Below, piece after piece: positions 46,747 to 55,920 of a stretch of 64,000 bases of DNA. This DNA is from RGIG1918 sp964570895 (lineage in GTDB: Bacteria; Cyanobacteriota; Vampirovibrionia; Gastranaerophilales; Gastranaerophilaceae): NCBI GenBank assembly GCA_964570895.1, contig CAZMZD010000002.1, positions 327,574 to 391,573 of the forward strand. Direction: 5' to 3'. The position numbers and the translations under genes are program-made. Position 1 is the first letter of the stretch; the number at the start of each line of letters is the position of its first letter. Below the pieces are notes generated by a model. The model had not been told where the DNA came from. It did no database searches and worked only from the letters and a program-made list of their open reading frames with translations.

Positions 46747-48258
46747 ATGAAAAATGAAATTGATGAGTTGAATGCAGTTTCGCGTCAAGAATTAGGCGTG
46801 ATAACTAACTTCTTGAAAAATATTTTCAAGTTGAAAAATCCTGACGAACTCATAAATAATGCTGAAAAATCTAATTTAAACAAAACCCTTGGCGCGTTTG
46901 ACCTTATAGTTCTTGGCGTCGGCGCGATTATTGGTAGCGGCATTTTTACGGTTGTGGGCATTGCAACTGTTGGCGGTCCTGAATCTGTTGGCGCAGGGCC
47001 TGCGCTCATTGTTTCTATGGTGCTTGCTTCAATTGCCTGCATATTTTCAGCTCTTTGTTACAGTGAATTCGCGGCTATGATACCGGTTGCGGGTTCTGCT
47101 TATGTTTATACATTTGCAACCATGGGCGAATTGATGGCATTTGTCATCGGTTGGGTTTTAATGCTTGAATATTTGCTCGGCTATATTGCGGTTTCAAGTG
47201 CTTGGACGGGCTATCTTTTCCAATTTTTAAAAGGGTTTGAAGCATATTTGCCTGCTTGGATGGTTAACCAAGATTTTTGGGTTTTTGAAATTGGAAAACT
47301 TTTTGGAGTTTTACCTATCACCCTCAACATTCCGGCAATTATTGCAACAATTGTATTTGGCTTGATTTTAGTTAAAGGCACACGTGAATCAACCAGAGCA
47401 GCAGCTGTCATGGTTGTTATAAAACTTGCGGTTATTTTAATGTTTGTGCTCACAGGGGCTTTCTTTGTGAAACCTGCGAATTGGACACCTTTTGCGCCTA
47501 ACGGTTTTGAAGGTATCTTTATGGGCGCGTTTATAATTTTCTTTGCATACATCGGTTTTGACGCCATTGCAACCGCTGCAGAAGAAACTAAAAATCCTCA
47601 AAAAAATCTTCCGATAGGGATTATTGGTTCACTTCTTGTGTGCACGGTGGTTTATGTGCTTGTTGGGCTTGTGCTCACAGGGGTTGTGCCACTTGCAGAA
47701 ATTGATATTCAAGCGCCTGTTGCTCATGCTATGCGCTACATTGGGCAGGATTGGGTTGCAGGGTTTATTTCGATTGGTGCTCTGACAGGGCTCACAAGTG
47801 TGCTTTTAGTTTTAATGCTTGCAGGAACAAGAATTTTATTTGCTATGAGCAGAGATAAGCTTCTTCCTTCTCCGCTTAAAATTGTGCACCCAAAATTCCA
47901 AACACCTTATGTTGTAACGATTTTATTTGTAATTCTTGCAATTTTAGGTTCACTTTTCTTGAATATTAATGTCGCTGCCGAACTTTGCAATTTTGGCACA
48001 CTAACTTGTTTCATAATCGTTTGCCTTGCAATCATAATTTTGAGAAAAATTGACCCAGAGCGCAAAAGACCGTTCAAAGTGCCTTTTGTCCCTGTGTTCC
48101 CGCTTATGGGTATAATTTGTTGTGGCGGCTTGATGATATATTCAATGAAATCACTTACAACTTCAAGCATGTTATTCCCTGTGTGGCTTGTTGTCGGCGC
48201 AATTATATACTTTTCATACGGATACAGAAAAAATAAAATCGAGGAGCAAGATAAATAA
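46747..48258 (+). CDS. APC-superfamily amino acid permease (CAT type), copy 1
   Basis: 503 residues, about 12-14 membrane helices. The N-terminal substrate region reads GVGAIIGSGIFTVVG, the signature of cationic-amino-acid-type transporters, followed by SALCYSEFAAMIPVAGSAYVYTF and IIFFAYIGFDAIATAAEETKNPQKNLPIGI. It imports amino acids with protons or by exchange. It ends exactly at the start of its near-duplicate (stop and ATG share bases). Substrate is not predictable. Confidence 0.9.
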   Translation: MKNEIDELNAVSRQELGVITNFLKNIFKLKNPDELINNAEKSNLNKTLGAFDLIVLGVGAIIGSGIFTVVGIATVGGPESVGAGPALIVSMVLASIACIFSALCYSEFAAMIPVAGSAYVYTFATMGELMAFVIGWVLMLEYLLGYIAVSSAWTGYLFQFLKGFEAYLPAWMVNQDFWVFEIGKLFGVLPITLNIPAIIATIVFGLILVKGTRESTRAAAVMVVIKLAVILMFVLTGAFFVKPANWTPFAPNGFEGIFMGAFIIFFAYIGFDAIATAAEETKNPQKNLPIGIIGSLLVCTVVYVLVGLVLTGVVPLAEIDIQAPVAHAMRYIGQDWVAGFISIGALTGLTSVLLVLMLAGTRILFAMSRDKLLPSPLKIVHPKFQTPYVVTILFVILAILGSLFLNINVAAELCNFGTLTCFIIVCLAIIILRKIDPERKRPFKVPFVPVFPLMGIICCGGLMIYSMKSLTTSSMLFPVWLVVGAIIYFSYGYRKNKIEEQDK

Positions 48259-49766
48259 TGAACTCCTTAAAATTACTAGCTAGCAATTTATTAAAAAAGA
48301 AAAATTTAAATGAGATATTACAAGAGGCTGAAAAGTCTGAATTGAAAAAGACTTTGACGATTTTTGACCTTATCGTTATAGGTATTGGTGCAGTTGTCGG
48401 CACAGGGATTTTTACAATAGTGGGCGTGGCTGCTGTTGGCGGCCCTGAATCTGTTGGCGCAGGCCCTGCATTATCTCTTTCAATGGTGATTGCCGCAATT
48501 GCTTGCATATTCTCGGCTCTTTGCTACAGTGAGTTTGCTTCAATGATTCCTGTTGCAGGTTCTGCCTACACTTACACTTATGTCACGATGGGTGAATTTA
48601 TGGCGTGGATAGTGGGTTGGATTTTGATGTTAGAATATGCAATCGGAAACATCACAATTGCCGCAGCTTGGACAGGGTATTTTATGGAATTCCTTAAAGG
48701 ATTTTCGCATATTTTGCCTGCTTGGCTTGTAAATCCGCCTATTTGGCTTATTAATGATTTTAGAACGGCAAGTGCAATTTGTGCTAAGCAAGGGCTTGAT
48801 TTTAACACGGTTGTTCCGCATTTTTTAGGCATTCCGATATGTATAAATGTGCCCGCTATGATTATGATTTTGGTTGTCACTATGCTTCTTGTTCGCGGAA
48901 TTCGTGAATCTGCAAAAATTGCAAGCATTATGGTTGGGCTAAATCTTTTTATTATCACATCTTTTATATTGGTTGGCGCTTTTTATGTGAAACCTGAAAA
49001 TTGGGTGCCTTTTGCACCAAATGGTTTTGAAGGTATCTTTATGGGCGCGTTTATAATTTTCTTTGCATACATTGGTTTTGACGCTGTTTCAACAACAGCT
49101 GAAGAAACAAAAAACCCTCAAAGAGATTTGCCAATCGGCATTTTGGGCACGCTTTTAATCTGCACAATTATGTATGTGTGCGTGGCGCTTGTTTTAACAG
49201 GTATGGTTCCGTATAATTTAATCGACACTCAAGCCCCGATTGCAAACACAATGCGCCTTGTTGGCCAAGATAAACTAGCCGGCTTTATATCTGTCGGAGC
49301 GCTTTGCGGTTTGAGCTGTGTGCTTCTTGTTTATCAATTAGGCACTACGAGAATTTTATACGCAATGAGCCGCGATAAATTTTTGCCTTCTGTTTTACAA
49401 AAAATTCACCCTAAATATAAAACGCCGCACGTTGTAACTTGGCTTTCCGGCTTGATTGTTATGCTCGGCGCTTTGTTTATGGATTTGAATATATCAGCTG
49501 AGCTTTGCAACTTTGGCACATTCGCTTCATTTATCATAGTTTGCGTTGCAATCTTGATTTTAAGAAAAACAGATCCGGACAAACCAAGGCCGTTTAAAGT
49601 GCCATTTGTGCCGTTGTTCCCAATTCTTGGCATATTATGCTGTGGCGGCTTAATGTTTTATTCTATGGGTTCTCTTAAAACATCTGCTGTCCTGTTCCCT
49701 CTTTGGGTGCTATGCGGCATTATAATCTACGTTGCATACGGATATAAGCAACAAAGAAAGAAATAA
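48258..49766 (+). CDS. APC-superfamily amino acid permease (CAT type), copy 2
   Basis: 502 residues. The same landmarks as copy 1 (GIGAVVGTGIFTIVGVAAVGG, IIFFAYIGFDAVSTTAEETKNPQRD, FKVPFVPLFPILGILCCGG), with an added loop of about 20 residues near 185 (ICAKQGLDFNTVVPHFLG). High similarity in helices and divergent loops indicate an old tandem duplication with possible change of substrate. The first ATG overlaps the stop of copy 1 (TAATG), so it is translationally coupled. Confidence 0.9.
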   Translation: MNSLKLLASNLLKKKNLNEILQEAEKSELKKTLTIFDLIVIGIGAVVGTGIFTIVGVAAVGGPESVGAGPALSLSMVIAAIACIFSALCYSEFASMIPVAGSAYTYTYVTMGEFMAWIVGWILMLEYAIGNITIAAAWTGYFMEFLKGFSHILPAWLVNPPIWLINDFRTASAICAKQGLDFNTVVPHFLGIPICINVPAMIMILVVTMLLVRGIRESAKIASIMVGLNLFIITSFILVGAFYVKPENWVPFAPNGFEGIFMGAFIIFFAYIGFDAVSTTAEETKNPQRDLPIGILGTLLICTIMYVCVALVLTGMVPYNLIDTQAPIANTMRLVGQDKLAGFISVGALCGLSCVLLVYQLGTTRILYAMSRDKFLPSVLQKIHPKYKTPHVVTWLSGLIVMLGALFMDLNISAELCNFGTFASFIIVCVAILILRKTDPDKPRPFKVPFVPLFPILGILCCGGLMFYSMGSLKTSAVLFPLWVLCGIIIYVAYGYKQQRKK

Positions 49767-49792
49767 ATTTTAAACTTAATTACTTGCACAAA

Positions 49793-49823
49793 AATGCACG
49801 CATGCTATAAGTATGTGTGCATT
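49793..49823. terminator. Hairpin between converging genes
   Basis: AATGCAC-GCATGC...GCATT stem: AATGCACGCATGC and GTATGTGTGCATT pair imperfectly, without a T run. Weak terminator or structural element after the second APC gene. Confidence 0.4.
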
Positions 49824-49852
49824 GAGTTTAATTTTTGCCTGTGCCTAGGACG

Positions 49853-51043
49853 TTATTTATTTAATTCATAAAATATTTCTTCGACCCACTTTGCGCCTTT
49901 TTCAAGAGATTTTATATCAAGCGTTTCGCGCGATGAGTGCATATTTTTAATGTCTGCTGCGCCAAGCAAAAGAGGTTTGAATTTTTTGTTGAATTTATTT
50001 GCTTTATTTGCCCAAATGTGCGTTTCTGCGCCTGCGTGGAAGGATTTTACACTGTGCGGAAGGTTGATTTTATCTGCCGCAGCGCGCGCAACATTAATCA
50101 TTGTTTCATCGTCTGATTTTTCAAACATTGGCATATGATTTTTAATATCAACTTTAACAAGCGCAAGCCCTTCGTATTTTTTGTTTAGCTCTTTAATTGT
50201 TGTTTCAATTTTTTCAATGAGCGTTTTTTTGTGTTCGCTAGACGAGCTTCTTATTGAGTATTTTGCGCAAGCATAGGTGTTTATAATATTATCTCTTGCT
50301 TCTTCAATAAGCTCTTGAGTGAAATTTTTATCGGCGCTCGGTGCAACTTTTTCAATTGCCCCGCCAACAATCGCACCGGCATTAAGAGAAGTTATCGTGC
50401 CTGCTTCATCGCTTGCCCAAACACCGCTTGGAAGTGCGCAAATGGCTTCTGAAATTACATTTATTGCGTTTAATCTAGTTTTATCCCAAATGTCGTTTCC
50501 GGAGTGCCCGCCTTTAAAAGTTTCGACTTCGAGCAGCATTTTTGTATAATCTGCCCCTGCAAATTCAATGTTCCCAAGAGAATCTGAATCTAAAACAAGC
50601 ACATATTCGCCATTGAATTCGTCAAAATTAACGTGGTTTATCCCTGTCATTCCCACTTCTTCATCGCGCGTGAAAAGTGCTTCAAGCCCGCCATGAGCCA
50701 AATTTTTATTTTTCACCGTTTCAAATAGTTTTAATATTGCGCAAATTCCAGCTTTGTCGTCTGCGCCAAGTGTTCTTGTGCCGTCAGTTTTAATTATGTC
50801 GCCTTCTTTTACAATGCACACCTCTTCATCGCCGCCCACGACATCCATATGGGCAGAAAAAATTAGAGGTTTCTTTGTGGTGTCTGTTGCCTCTAGCTTT
50901 AAATATAGATTGCCGTAATTATCTTGTTTTGCGCTAATACCAAGTTTTGCGCAGTATGATTTAATAAATTCAATAACGCCATCTTCATGGAGCGATGGAG
51001 ATGGAATTTTTGCAAGTCGAATAAAAAGTTCTTCAATATTCAT
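49853..51043 (-). CDS. pepT: Peptidase T-like M20 metallopeptidase
   Basis: 396 residues. Metal-ligand motifs FSAHMDVVGG, RTLGADDKAGICAIL and FTRDEEVGMTG are those of the M20 family, and the length and the two-domain layout with the SHSG-type GGHSGND fit peptidase T (tripeptidase) or a close relative. The closing HAGAETHIWANK and MHSSRE are the last ligand region. It cuts small peptides in the cytoplasm. AAAGGA precedes the start. It lies between the APC pair and nrdG, transcribed as a separate minus-strand unit. Confidence 0.8.
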   Translation of the reverse strand: MNIEELFIRLAKIPSPSLHEDGVIEFIKSYCAKLGISAKQDNYGNLYLKLEATDTTKKPLIFSAHMDVVGGDEEVCIVKEGDIIKTDGTRTLGADDKAGICAILKLFETVKNKNLAHGGLEALFTRDEEVGMTGINHVNFDEFNGEYVLVLDSDSLGNIEFAGADYTKMLLEVETFKGGHSGNDIWDKTRLNAINVISEAICALPSGVWASDEAGTITSLNAGAIVGGAIEKVAPSADKNFTQELIEEARDNIINTYACAKYSIRSSSSEHKKTLIEKIETTIKELNKKYEGLALVKVDIKNHMPMFEKSDDETMINVARAAADKINLPHSVKSFHAGAETHIWANKANKFNKKFKPLLLGAADIKNMHSSRETLDIKSLEKGAKWVEEIFYELNK

Positions 51044-51076
51044 AAAATTTCCTTTTTCTGTATCAGGATAATTTTA

Positions 51077-51757
51077 TTACCTTACGCCCACTTTTTCAAT
51101 ATTTTTTTCTAACTCGCGCGCAATTTCGTAAAATTCCGTGTCTGAATATGTTTTTTCGTTTTTTAATTTTTCATCTAAAATATCTTTTGCTACAAACTTT
51201 TGCAGATAATATTTTTTTGCACCTTTAATATTTTCTGAAATTTTAATTAAATCTTCAATAGATAATTGCGAGCGCACAACAGTTGTCCGAAACTCATAAT
51301 CAACACCGGAATTCATAATAATTTCGATAGATTTTTTAATGTTTTCTATATCTAAAAACCTTCTTGTGATGTTCGTATATTTTTCAAACGGCGCCTTTAT
51401 ATCCATTGCAATATAGTCCAAAAGCCCTTTTGATATAAGGTTTTTAAGAACTTCAGGGTTTGTTCCGTTTGTGTCTAATTTCACAAGAAAATTAAGCTTT
51501 TTGCATTTAATTATAAAATCTTCTAAATCATTCTGCAGAGTCGGTTCGCCGCCAGACACCACAATAGCGTCAATTTTTCCAATCCTTGTTTTTATAAATT
51601 CAAAAAAATCTTCTTCTAAAATATATTCTTCTTTTTTAATTAGCTCCGGATTGTGGCAATATCCACAACGAAAATTGCACCCAATTGTAAAAACAACGGT
51701 GCAAATTTTCGATGGATAATCCACTAAAGAACTTTTTTGAAGTCCGCCTATGAGCAT
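51077..51757 (-). CDS. nrdG: Anaerobic ribonucleotide reductase activating protein (radical SAM)
   Basis: 226 residues. The radical-SAM cluster C27-x3-C31-x2-C34 lies in IGCNFRCGYCHNPEL, with VVSGGEPTLQ as the SAM-binding GGE motif. It generates the glycyl radical on NrdD using SAM and an iron-sulphur cluster, and is oxygen sensitive. Its start overlaps the end of nrdD by 10 bp. The length is greater than E. coli NrdG (154) and similar to the longer clostridial form. Confidence 0.9.
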   Translation of the reverse strand: MLIGGLQKSSLVDYPSKICTVVFTIGCNFRCGYCHNPELIKKEEYILEEDFFEFIKTRIGKIDAIVVSGGEPTLQNDLEDFIIKCKKLNFLVKLDTNGTNPEVLKNLISKGLLDYIAMDIKAPFEKYTNITRRFLDIENIKKSIEIIMNSGVDYEFRTTVVRSQLSIEDLIKISENIKGAKKYYLQKFVAKDILDEKLKNEKTYSDTEFYEIARELEKNIEKVGVR

Positions 51758-53880
51758 GATTTACATTCTGCTTCCATTCTTTGGAATTTGAAGGTTTTTC
51801 TTGTTTTAAATTCTGCTTGTTTGCCTTTGTTCCATTGGCTGACAGGGCGAATGTAGCCCACAATTCTTGAATATACTTCGCAAGCTTCTCCGCATTCTGG
51901 GCAAGTTGTGTGTTCGCCTTTTAAGTAGCCGTGAGTTGGGCACACGCTAAATGTTGGCGAGAATGTGAAATATGGAAGCCTATAGTTTTCACAGATTTTG
52001 CGAACTAAATTTTTCATAACTTCAATGTCTGTAATTCTTTCACCTGCAAAAATGTGAACGGTTGTTCCGCCTGTGTATTTTGTTTGAAGTGCGTCTTGAT
52101 GGTCAAGATATTCAAAAATATCATCTGTATAATTAACGCTCAATTGAGTTGAGTTTGTGTAATATGGTTGCGCGCCTTCTTGATATTCTTCTTCGTTAGA
52201 GCAAATAATTTCTCTTGAAGTTTCTTTGTCTAATTTTGCAAGACGGTAGCTTGTTCCTTCAGCAGGAGTTGCTTCCAAATTATAGTGGTTGCCTGTTTCT
52301 TCTTGAAATCTTCTAATTTCTTCGCGCATAAAGTCCATTGTTTCAAGAGCGAATTTGTAACCATCCGCATGAGCAATATCTACACCAAGCAAGTTTTTGC
52401 AAGCTTCGTTCATGCCAATAAGCCCAATTGTTGAGAAGTGGTTTTTCCAATATACGCCGTGGCGAGCTTTGATATCTCTTAAATAGAATTTTGTATATGG
52501 ATATAAATTTTTCTCAGTCAATCTTTCGAGAAGTTTTCTCTTAATTTCAAGAGAGTTTTTCGCAAGTTCCATTCTTTCGCGAAGTGTTGCAAAGAACGCA
52601 GCTTTATCTTTTACGTTAAATGCAATTTGTGGCAAATTGATTGTTACAACACCGATTGAACCTGTTAATGGGTTTGAGCCAAAAAGCCCACCGCCTCTAT
52701 ATTCAAGCTCTCTGTTGTCAATTCTTAAACGACAGCACATGCTTCTTGCATCTTCTGGGTTTAAATCTGAATTAATGAAGTTTGAGAAGTTAGGAATGCC
52801 GTATTTTGCTGTCATTTCCCAAAGCCCGTCAAGGTCCGGATTATTCCAATCAAAATCTTTTGTGATGTTGTATGTTGGAATTGGGAATGTGAACACTCTG
52901 CCCGAAGCATCGCCTTTCATCATAATTTCAAAGAACGCTTTATTTATCATGTTCATTTCAGCTTGGAATTCGCCGTATGTTTCTTCTTGTAATTCGCCGC
53001 CGATTATAACGCACTGGTCTTTATAATAGCTTGGAACTGTTAAGTCTAAAGTTATGTTTGAGAATGGCGTTTGGAAACCAACACGAGTTGGCACATTCAT
53101 ATTGAAAACAAATTCTTGAAGAGCTTGTTTTACTTGTTCGTAGCTTAAATTGTCATGGCGAATGAATGGCGCAAGCAATGTGTCGAAGTTTGAAAACGCT
53201 TGTGCGCCGGCTGATTCGCCTTGCATTGTGTATAAGAAATTAACAATTTGACCAAGTGCCACTCTAAAATGTTTTGCAGGGGAAGATTGAACTTTACCTT
53301 TAACACCTGTAAACCCTTCTGATAAAAGGTCTTTCAAATCCCAACCTACGCAATATACGGAAATGATATTTAAGTCGTGAATGTGAATGCTTCCTTTGTT
53401 GTGCGCTTCTTTAATTTCAGTCGGATAAATTTTATTTAACCAATAATTTTTGCTTATATTTGAAGCGAGGTAATTGTTTAAGCCTTGAACAGAATATGAC
53501 ATGTTGGAATTTTCATTAACTTGCCAATCGAGTTCGCTTAAATATTCATCGACCATTGAAATGTTTGCATTTTGAGCAAATTCGCGCATTCTTGCATGTT
53601 GGTCGCGATATAAAATATATGATTTTGCAGTTGCTTTGTAATCCGATGTAAGTAATACATGTTCAACCACATCTTGAATTTCTTCAACGGTTGGGGCTTT
53701 TAGGTTGCTTTGTTTTGATTTCATTAAGTCTGCAACAATTTCAACAACTTTATCAGTTAATTTTTTTGCTGTCGATTCCCCAAATTCTCCTGTTGCTTCA
53801 GATGCTTTTTTGATGGCGTTTGTGATTTTGTCTGATTTAAATTCTGTAATTTGACCATCTCTTTTTAAGATTTTTTCCAT
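51748..53880 (-). CDS. nrdD: Anaerobic (class III) ribonucleoside-triphosphate reductase
   Basis: 710 residues. An N-terminal ATP-cone (about 1-90, MEKILKRDGQITEFKSDKI) precedes the catalytic barrel; the glycyl radical site is in RIVGYIRPVSQWNKGKQ near the C-terminus, next to the zinc cysteines CPTHGYLKGEHTTCPECGEAC. It reduces NTPs to dNTPs without oxygen, the expected enzyme for a strict anaerobe. The leader upstream looks like a cobalamin riboswitch, so it may be expressed only when vitamin B12 (and a class II enzyme elsewhere) is limiting. Confidence 0.94.
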   Translation of the reverse strand: MEKILKRDGQITEFKSDKITNAIKKASEATGEFGESTAKKLTDKVVEIVADLMKSKQSNLKAPTVEEIQDVVEHVLLTSDYKATAKSYILYRDQHARMREFAQNANISMVDEYLSELDWQVNENSNMSYSVQGLNNYLASNISKNYWLNKIYPTEIKEAHNKGSIHIHDLNIISVYCVGWDLKDLLSEGFTGVKGKVQSSPAKHFRVALGQIVNFLYTMQGESAGAQAFSNFDTLLAPFIRHDNLSYEQVKQALQEFVFNMNVPTRVGFQTPFSNITLDLTVPSYYKDQCVIIGGELQEETYGEFQAEMNMINKAFFEIMMKGDASGRVFTFPIPTYNITKDFDWNNPDLDGLWEMTAKYGIPNFSNFINSDLNPEDARSMCCRLRIDNRELEYRGGGLFGSNPLTGSIGVVTINLPQIAFNVKDKAAFFATLRERMELAKNSLEIKRKLLERLTEKNLYPYTKFYLRDIKARHGVYWKNHFSTIGLIGMNEACKNLLGVDIAHADGYKFALETMDFMREEIRRFQEETGNHYNLEATPAEGTSYRLAKLDKETSREIICSNEEEYQEGAQPYYTNSTQLSVNYTDDIFEYLDHQDALQTKYTGGTTVHIFAGERITDIEVMKNLVRKICENYRLPYFTFSPTFSVCPTHGYLKGEHTTCPECGEACEVYSRIVGYIRPVSQWNKGKQAEFKTRKTFKFQRMEAECKSCS

Positions 53881-53910
53881 TCTAAATTCCCCTTAGTCTC
53901 GTAAGTAAAA

Positions 53911-53990
53911 TTGAATTGAGTATTCCGATTGTCACGGCTGCGGACCAATGTAGGACTTTCACCCTTCTTTCCTCAATCCGAAGATTATCA
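53911..53990 (-). promoter_or_regulatory. Cobalamin-riboswitch-like leader of nrdDG
   Basis: On the minus strand the segment contains AGGAAAG, GGGTGAAAGTCC, then GGTCCGCAGCCGTGA, matching by eye the conserved B12-box order (GGGAA, GGTGAAAATCC, GTCCCGCCACTGTGA) of AdoCbl riboswitches, bracketed by CGGATTG and CAATCGG. It lies about 40 nt before the nrdD start and its AGGGG. Not folded by program, and the CCGTGA differs from ACTGTGA, so it may be a variant. The stretch 53881-54168 has no other gene. Confidence 0.6.
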
Positions 53991-54168
53991 TAATTAGTAT
54001 AACGCGAGCATGGGGCATGGAAAAAAAATTATTTTAAAAAAATAATCTGCATGTATTATTTTTTAACATTTTATTGTTACAAAAAGTTAACAAAGCGAAC
54101 AAAAACAGGCAATATTTTTTTTCTTGAACTTTTAGTTATAATGAAAAAGTATTTTAGGAAGGATTATT

Positions 54169-55821
54169 ATGATTGGTCGCATTAACAACGTAAATTCTTT
54201 AAATTATTTAAATAGCGCAAACAACAACGTTTCTTTTGGAAAGAAAAAAGCATACACAACAACCACAACCACAACGGTTAGTGAAGGTAAAACAAAAGAA
54301 AAAACAGGATTTTTCAAAAAAATCGGGCTTGCAATTGTAGGCACAATCGGCGCTATTTTCGCAATCGGTAAACTTTCAGAAATGAAAGACAAAAAAGGTG
54401 TTGATAACAATAAACCGGCTGACAATAAACCAAACGCACCTGTGGCAGCCGATGAAACAGCTCCTGCTAAAGAAGCGGTTAATGAAGCACCTGTTGAAGC
54501 AGTAGAAACCGCAGAAGTTCCAAATGAAGAAACCATAGCGGATGAAACACCTGTTGTGGCAGATGAAGTTGAAGAAGCGCCTGTTGAAGAAGCAGTTGCT
54601 GATGAAGCTCCAATCGAAGAAGCAGAAGTTATTGAAGACGAAGCACCTGTTGAAGAAGCAGAAGTTGCAGAAGTTCCAAACGAAGAAACCATAGCGGATG
54701 AAACACCTGTTGCGGCGGATGAAGTTGAAGAAGCACCTGTTGAAGAAACGGTTGTTGATGAAGCTCCAATCGAAGAAGCAGAAGTTGTTGAAGAAGAAGC
54801 ACCAATTGAAGAAACTGTAGTTACAGAAGTTCCTGAAAATAAAGGTAAAAAACAAGCACAAGCGCTTTTAACAGCCGGTATGGCAGGCGCTGCGGTTGCA
54901 GCTCTTCCTGAAGCTAAAAATACAAAAGAAGTTTCAGCTGCGCAATACGCAGATGCTCAAAAAGCACAACTTGGCGCTATTAATGTAACAGTTAAAAAAC
55001 CTGAAGCAAAAATTGAAAGCCCAAAAAATGCACCAAATAAAGAAATAGAAATTCTTGAAGATGCGTTTGATGTAAGCTTAAACGGTGAAAAAACAGCTGA
55101 AGAACTCAAAGCTACATTAAAAGAATTTAGACAATATGTGAAAGAAGCTAACAAAAACGATTTTGAAGATATCGTGGCAGAAGACGGTGGCGTGGTTGCT
55201 TTTGAAAAACATGTTGAATATCCGGAAGGCGAAACAACAGGTATTATTGATGAAGCAATTACAAAACACACTCGCGAACAAGAAAAACAAGAAATCTTAA
55301 CAGCTACAAAACTTGACGCTCAAGGCAATCTTGAAGGAGTGGCAACATATATAAACGGAAGAATTGATAGCTTAACAAAAATGGCTCCAAATGGTGAAGT
55401 GACAACAATTCAAGCGGACGACAAAGGTGTTCTTGTTGCAAAAGGTATGAAACAAACAGAAGCCGGCGTTGCATTTGATGAAATTCTTAACTTTGAATAT
55501 GTGGGCGACGATAGAAAACTTGTTTCTTGCGCTAAAGGTGTAAAAATCGAAAATGGCGTTACAGACATTGAAAAAGCATACAAATATGATGACGATAACA
55601 ATTTAAAAGAATTTGCAGTGCAAGTTGCAATCGGGCCTGAAAACAAAGGTATTCTTGGAAATAACTATCAGTTTGAGTCCGATAATATGGTTGCAGCGGC
55701 ATCATTATACAACGGCGATATCTCAGGTTTAGGTAAAGGTATGGCAGCTGAAGTATACACTTTTGAAAACGGTGAACCTGTATCACATGATAAAAACTGC
55801 GAATACAAAGTAAACATTTAA
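54169..55821 (+). CDS. Acidic Ala/Glu/Pro-repeat membrane protein with VSFG motif
   Basis: 550 residues. The N-terminus contains NNNVSFGKK (21-26), a Thr run, and a membrane helix (about residues 50-70, IGLAIVGTIGAIFAIGKL). Residues about 115-225 are low-complexity with two copies of a roughly 46-residue block (AEVPNEETIADETP...EEAPVEE...). The rest is a soluble domain with MTEAGVAF-type turns and no recognised family. AGGAAGG precedes the ATG. A terminator follows. The architecture suggests a tethered extracytoplasmic protein with a rigid acidic stalk, but function is unknown. Confidence 0.6.
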   Translation: MIGRINNVNSLNYLNSANNNVSFGKKKAYTTTTTTTVSEGKTKEKTGFFKKIGLAIVGTIGAIFAIGKLSEMKDKKGVDNNKPADNKPNAPVAADETAPAKEAVNEAPVEAVETAEVPNEETIADETPVVADEVEEAPVEEAVADEAPIEEAEVIEDEAPVEEAEVAEVPNEETIADETPVAADEVEEAPVEETVVDEAPIEEAEVVEEEAPIEETVVTEVPENKGKKQAQALLTAGMAGAAVAALPEAKNTKEVSAAQYADAQKAQLGAINVTVKKPEAKIESPKNAPNKEIEILEDAFDVSLNGEKTAEELKATLKEFRQYVKEANKNDFEDIVAEDGGVVAFEKHVEYPEGETTGIIDEAITKHTREQEKQEILTATKLDAQGNLEGVATYINGRIDSLTKMAPNGEVTTIQADDKGVLVAKGMKQTEAGVAFDEILNFEYVGDDRKLVSCAKGVKIENGVTDIEKAYKYDDDNNLKEFAVQVAIGPENKGILGNNYQFESDNMVAAASLYNGDISGLGKGMAAEVYTFENGEPVSHDKNCEYKVNI

Positions 55822-55838
55822 TCAAAAATCAAATACAT

Positions 55839-55872
55839 AAAAGAGCCCTTTTTTAAAAGGGGCTCTTTTTTT
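55839..55872 (+). terminator. Terminator of the acidic-repeat gene
   Basis: AAAAGAGCCC...GGGCTCTTTTTTT stem-loop with T run, 18 bp past the stop. Confidence 0.82.
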
Positions 55873-55908
55873 AAAATTTATTTGCTGGACTAAAACTAAA
55901 ACGAGTTG

Positions 55909-55914
55909 TAAAAT
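55909..55914 (+). promoter_or_regulatory. -10 hexamer TAAAAT, leaderless-type promoter
   Basis: TAAAAT, six bases, then ATG 55921, with no Shine-Dalgarno. Confidence 0.55.
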
Positions 55915-55920
55915 CTTTAT

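Noticed and set aside
46785..48508. Reverse ORFs opposite both amino acid permeases with similar sequences
   Set aside because: Their mutual similarity simply mirrors the duplicated permease genes; no start sites.
54204..54861. Two Ser/Thr- or Cys/Phe-rich reverse ORFs opposite the Glu/Ala repeats
   Set aside because: Antisense of the GAA/GCA codon repeats; composition is explained by the plus-strand protein.
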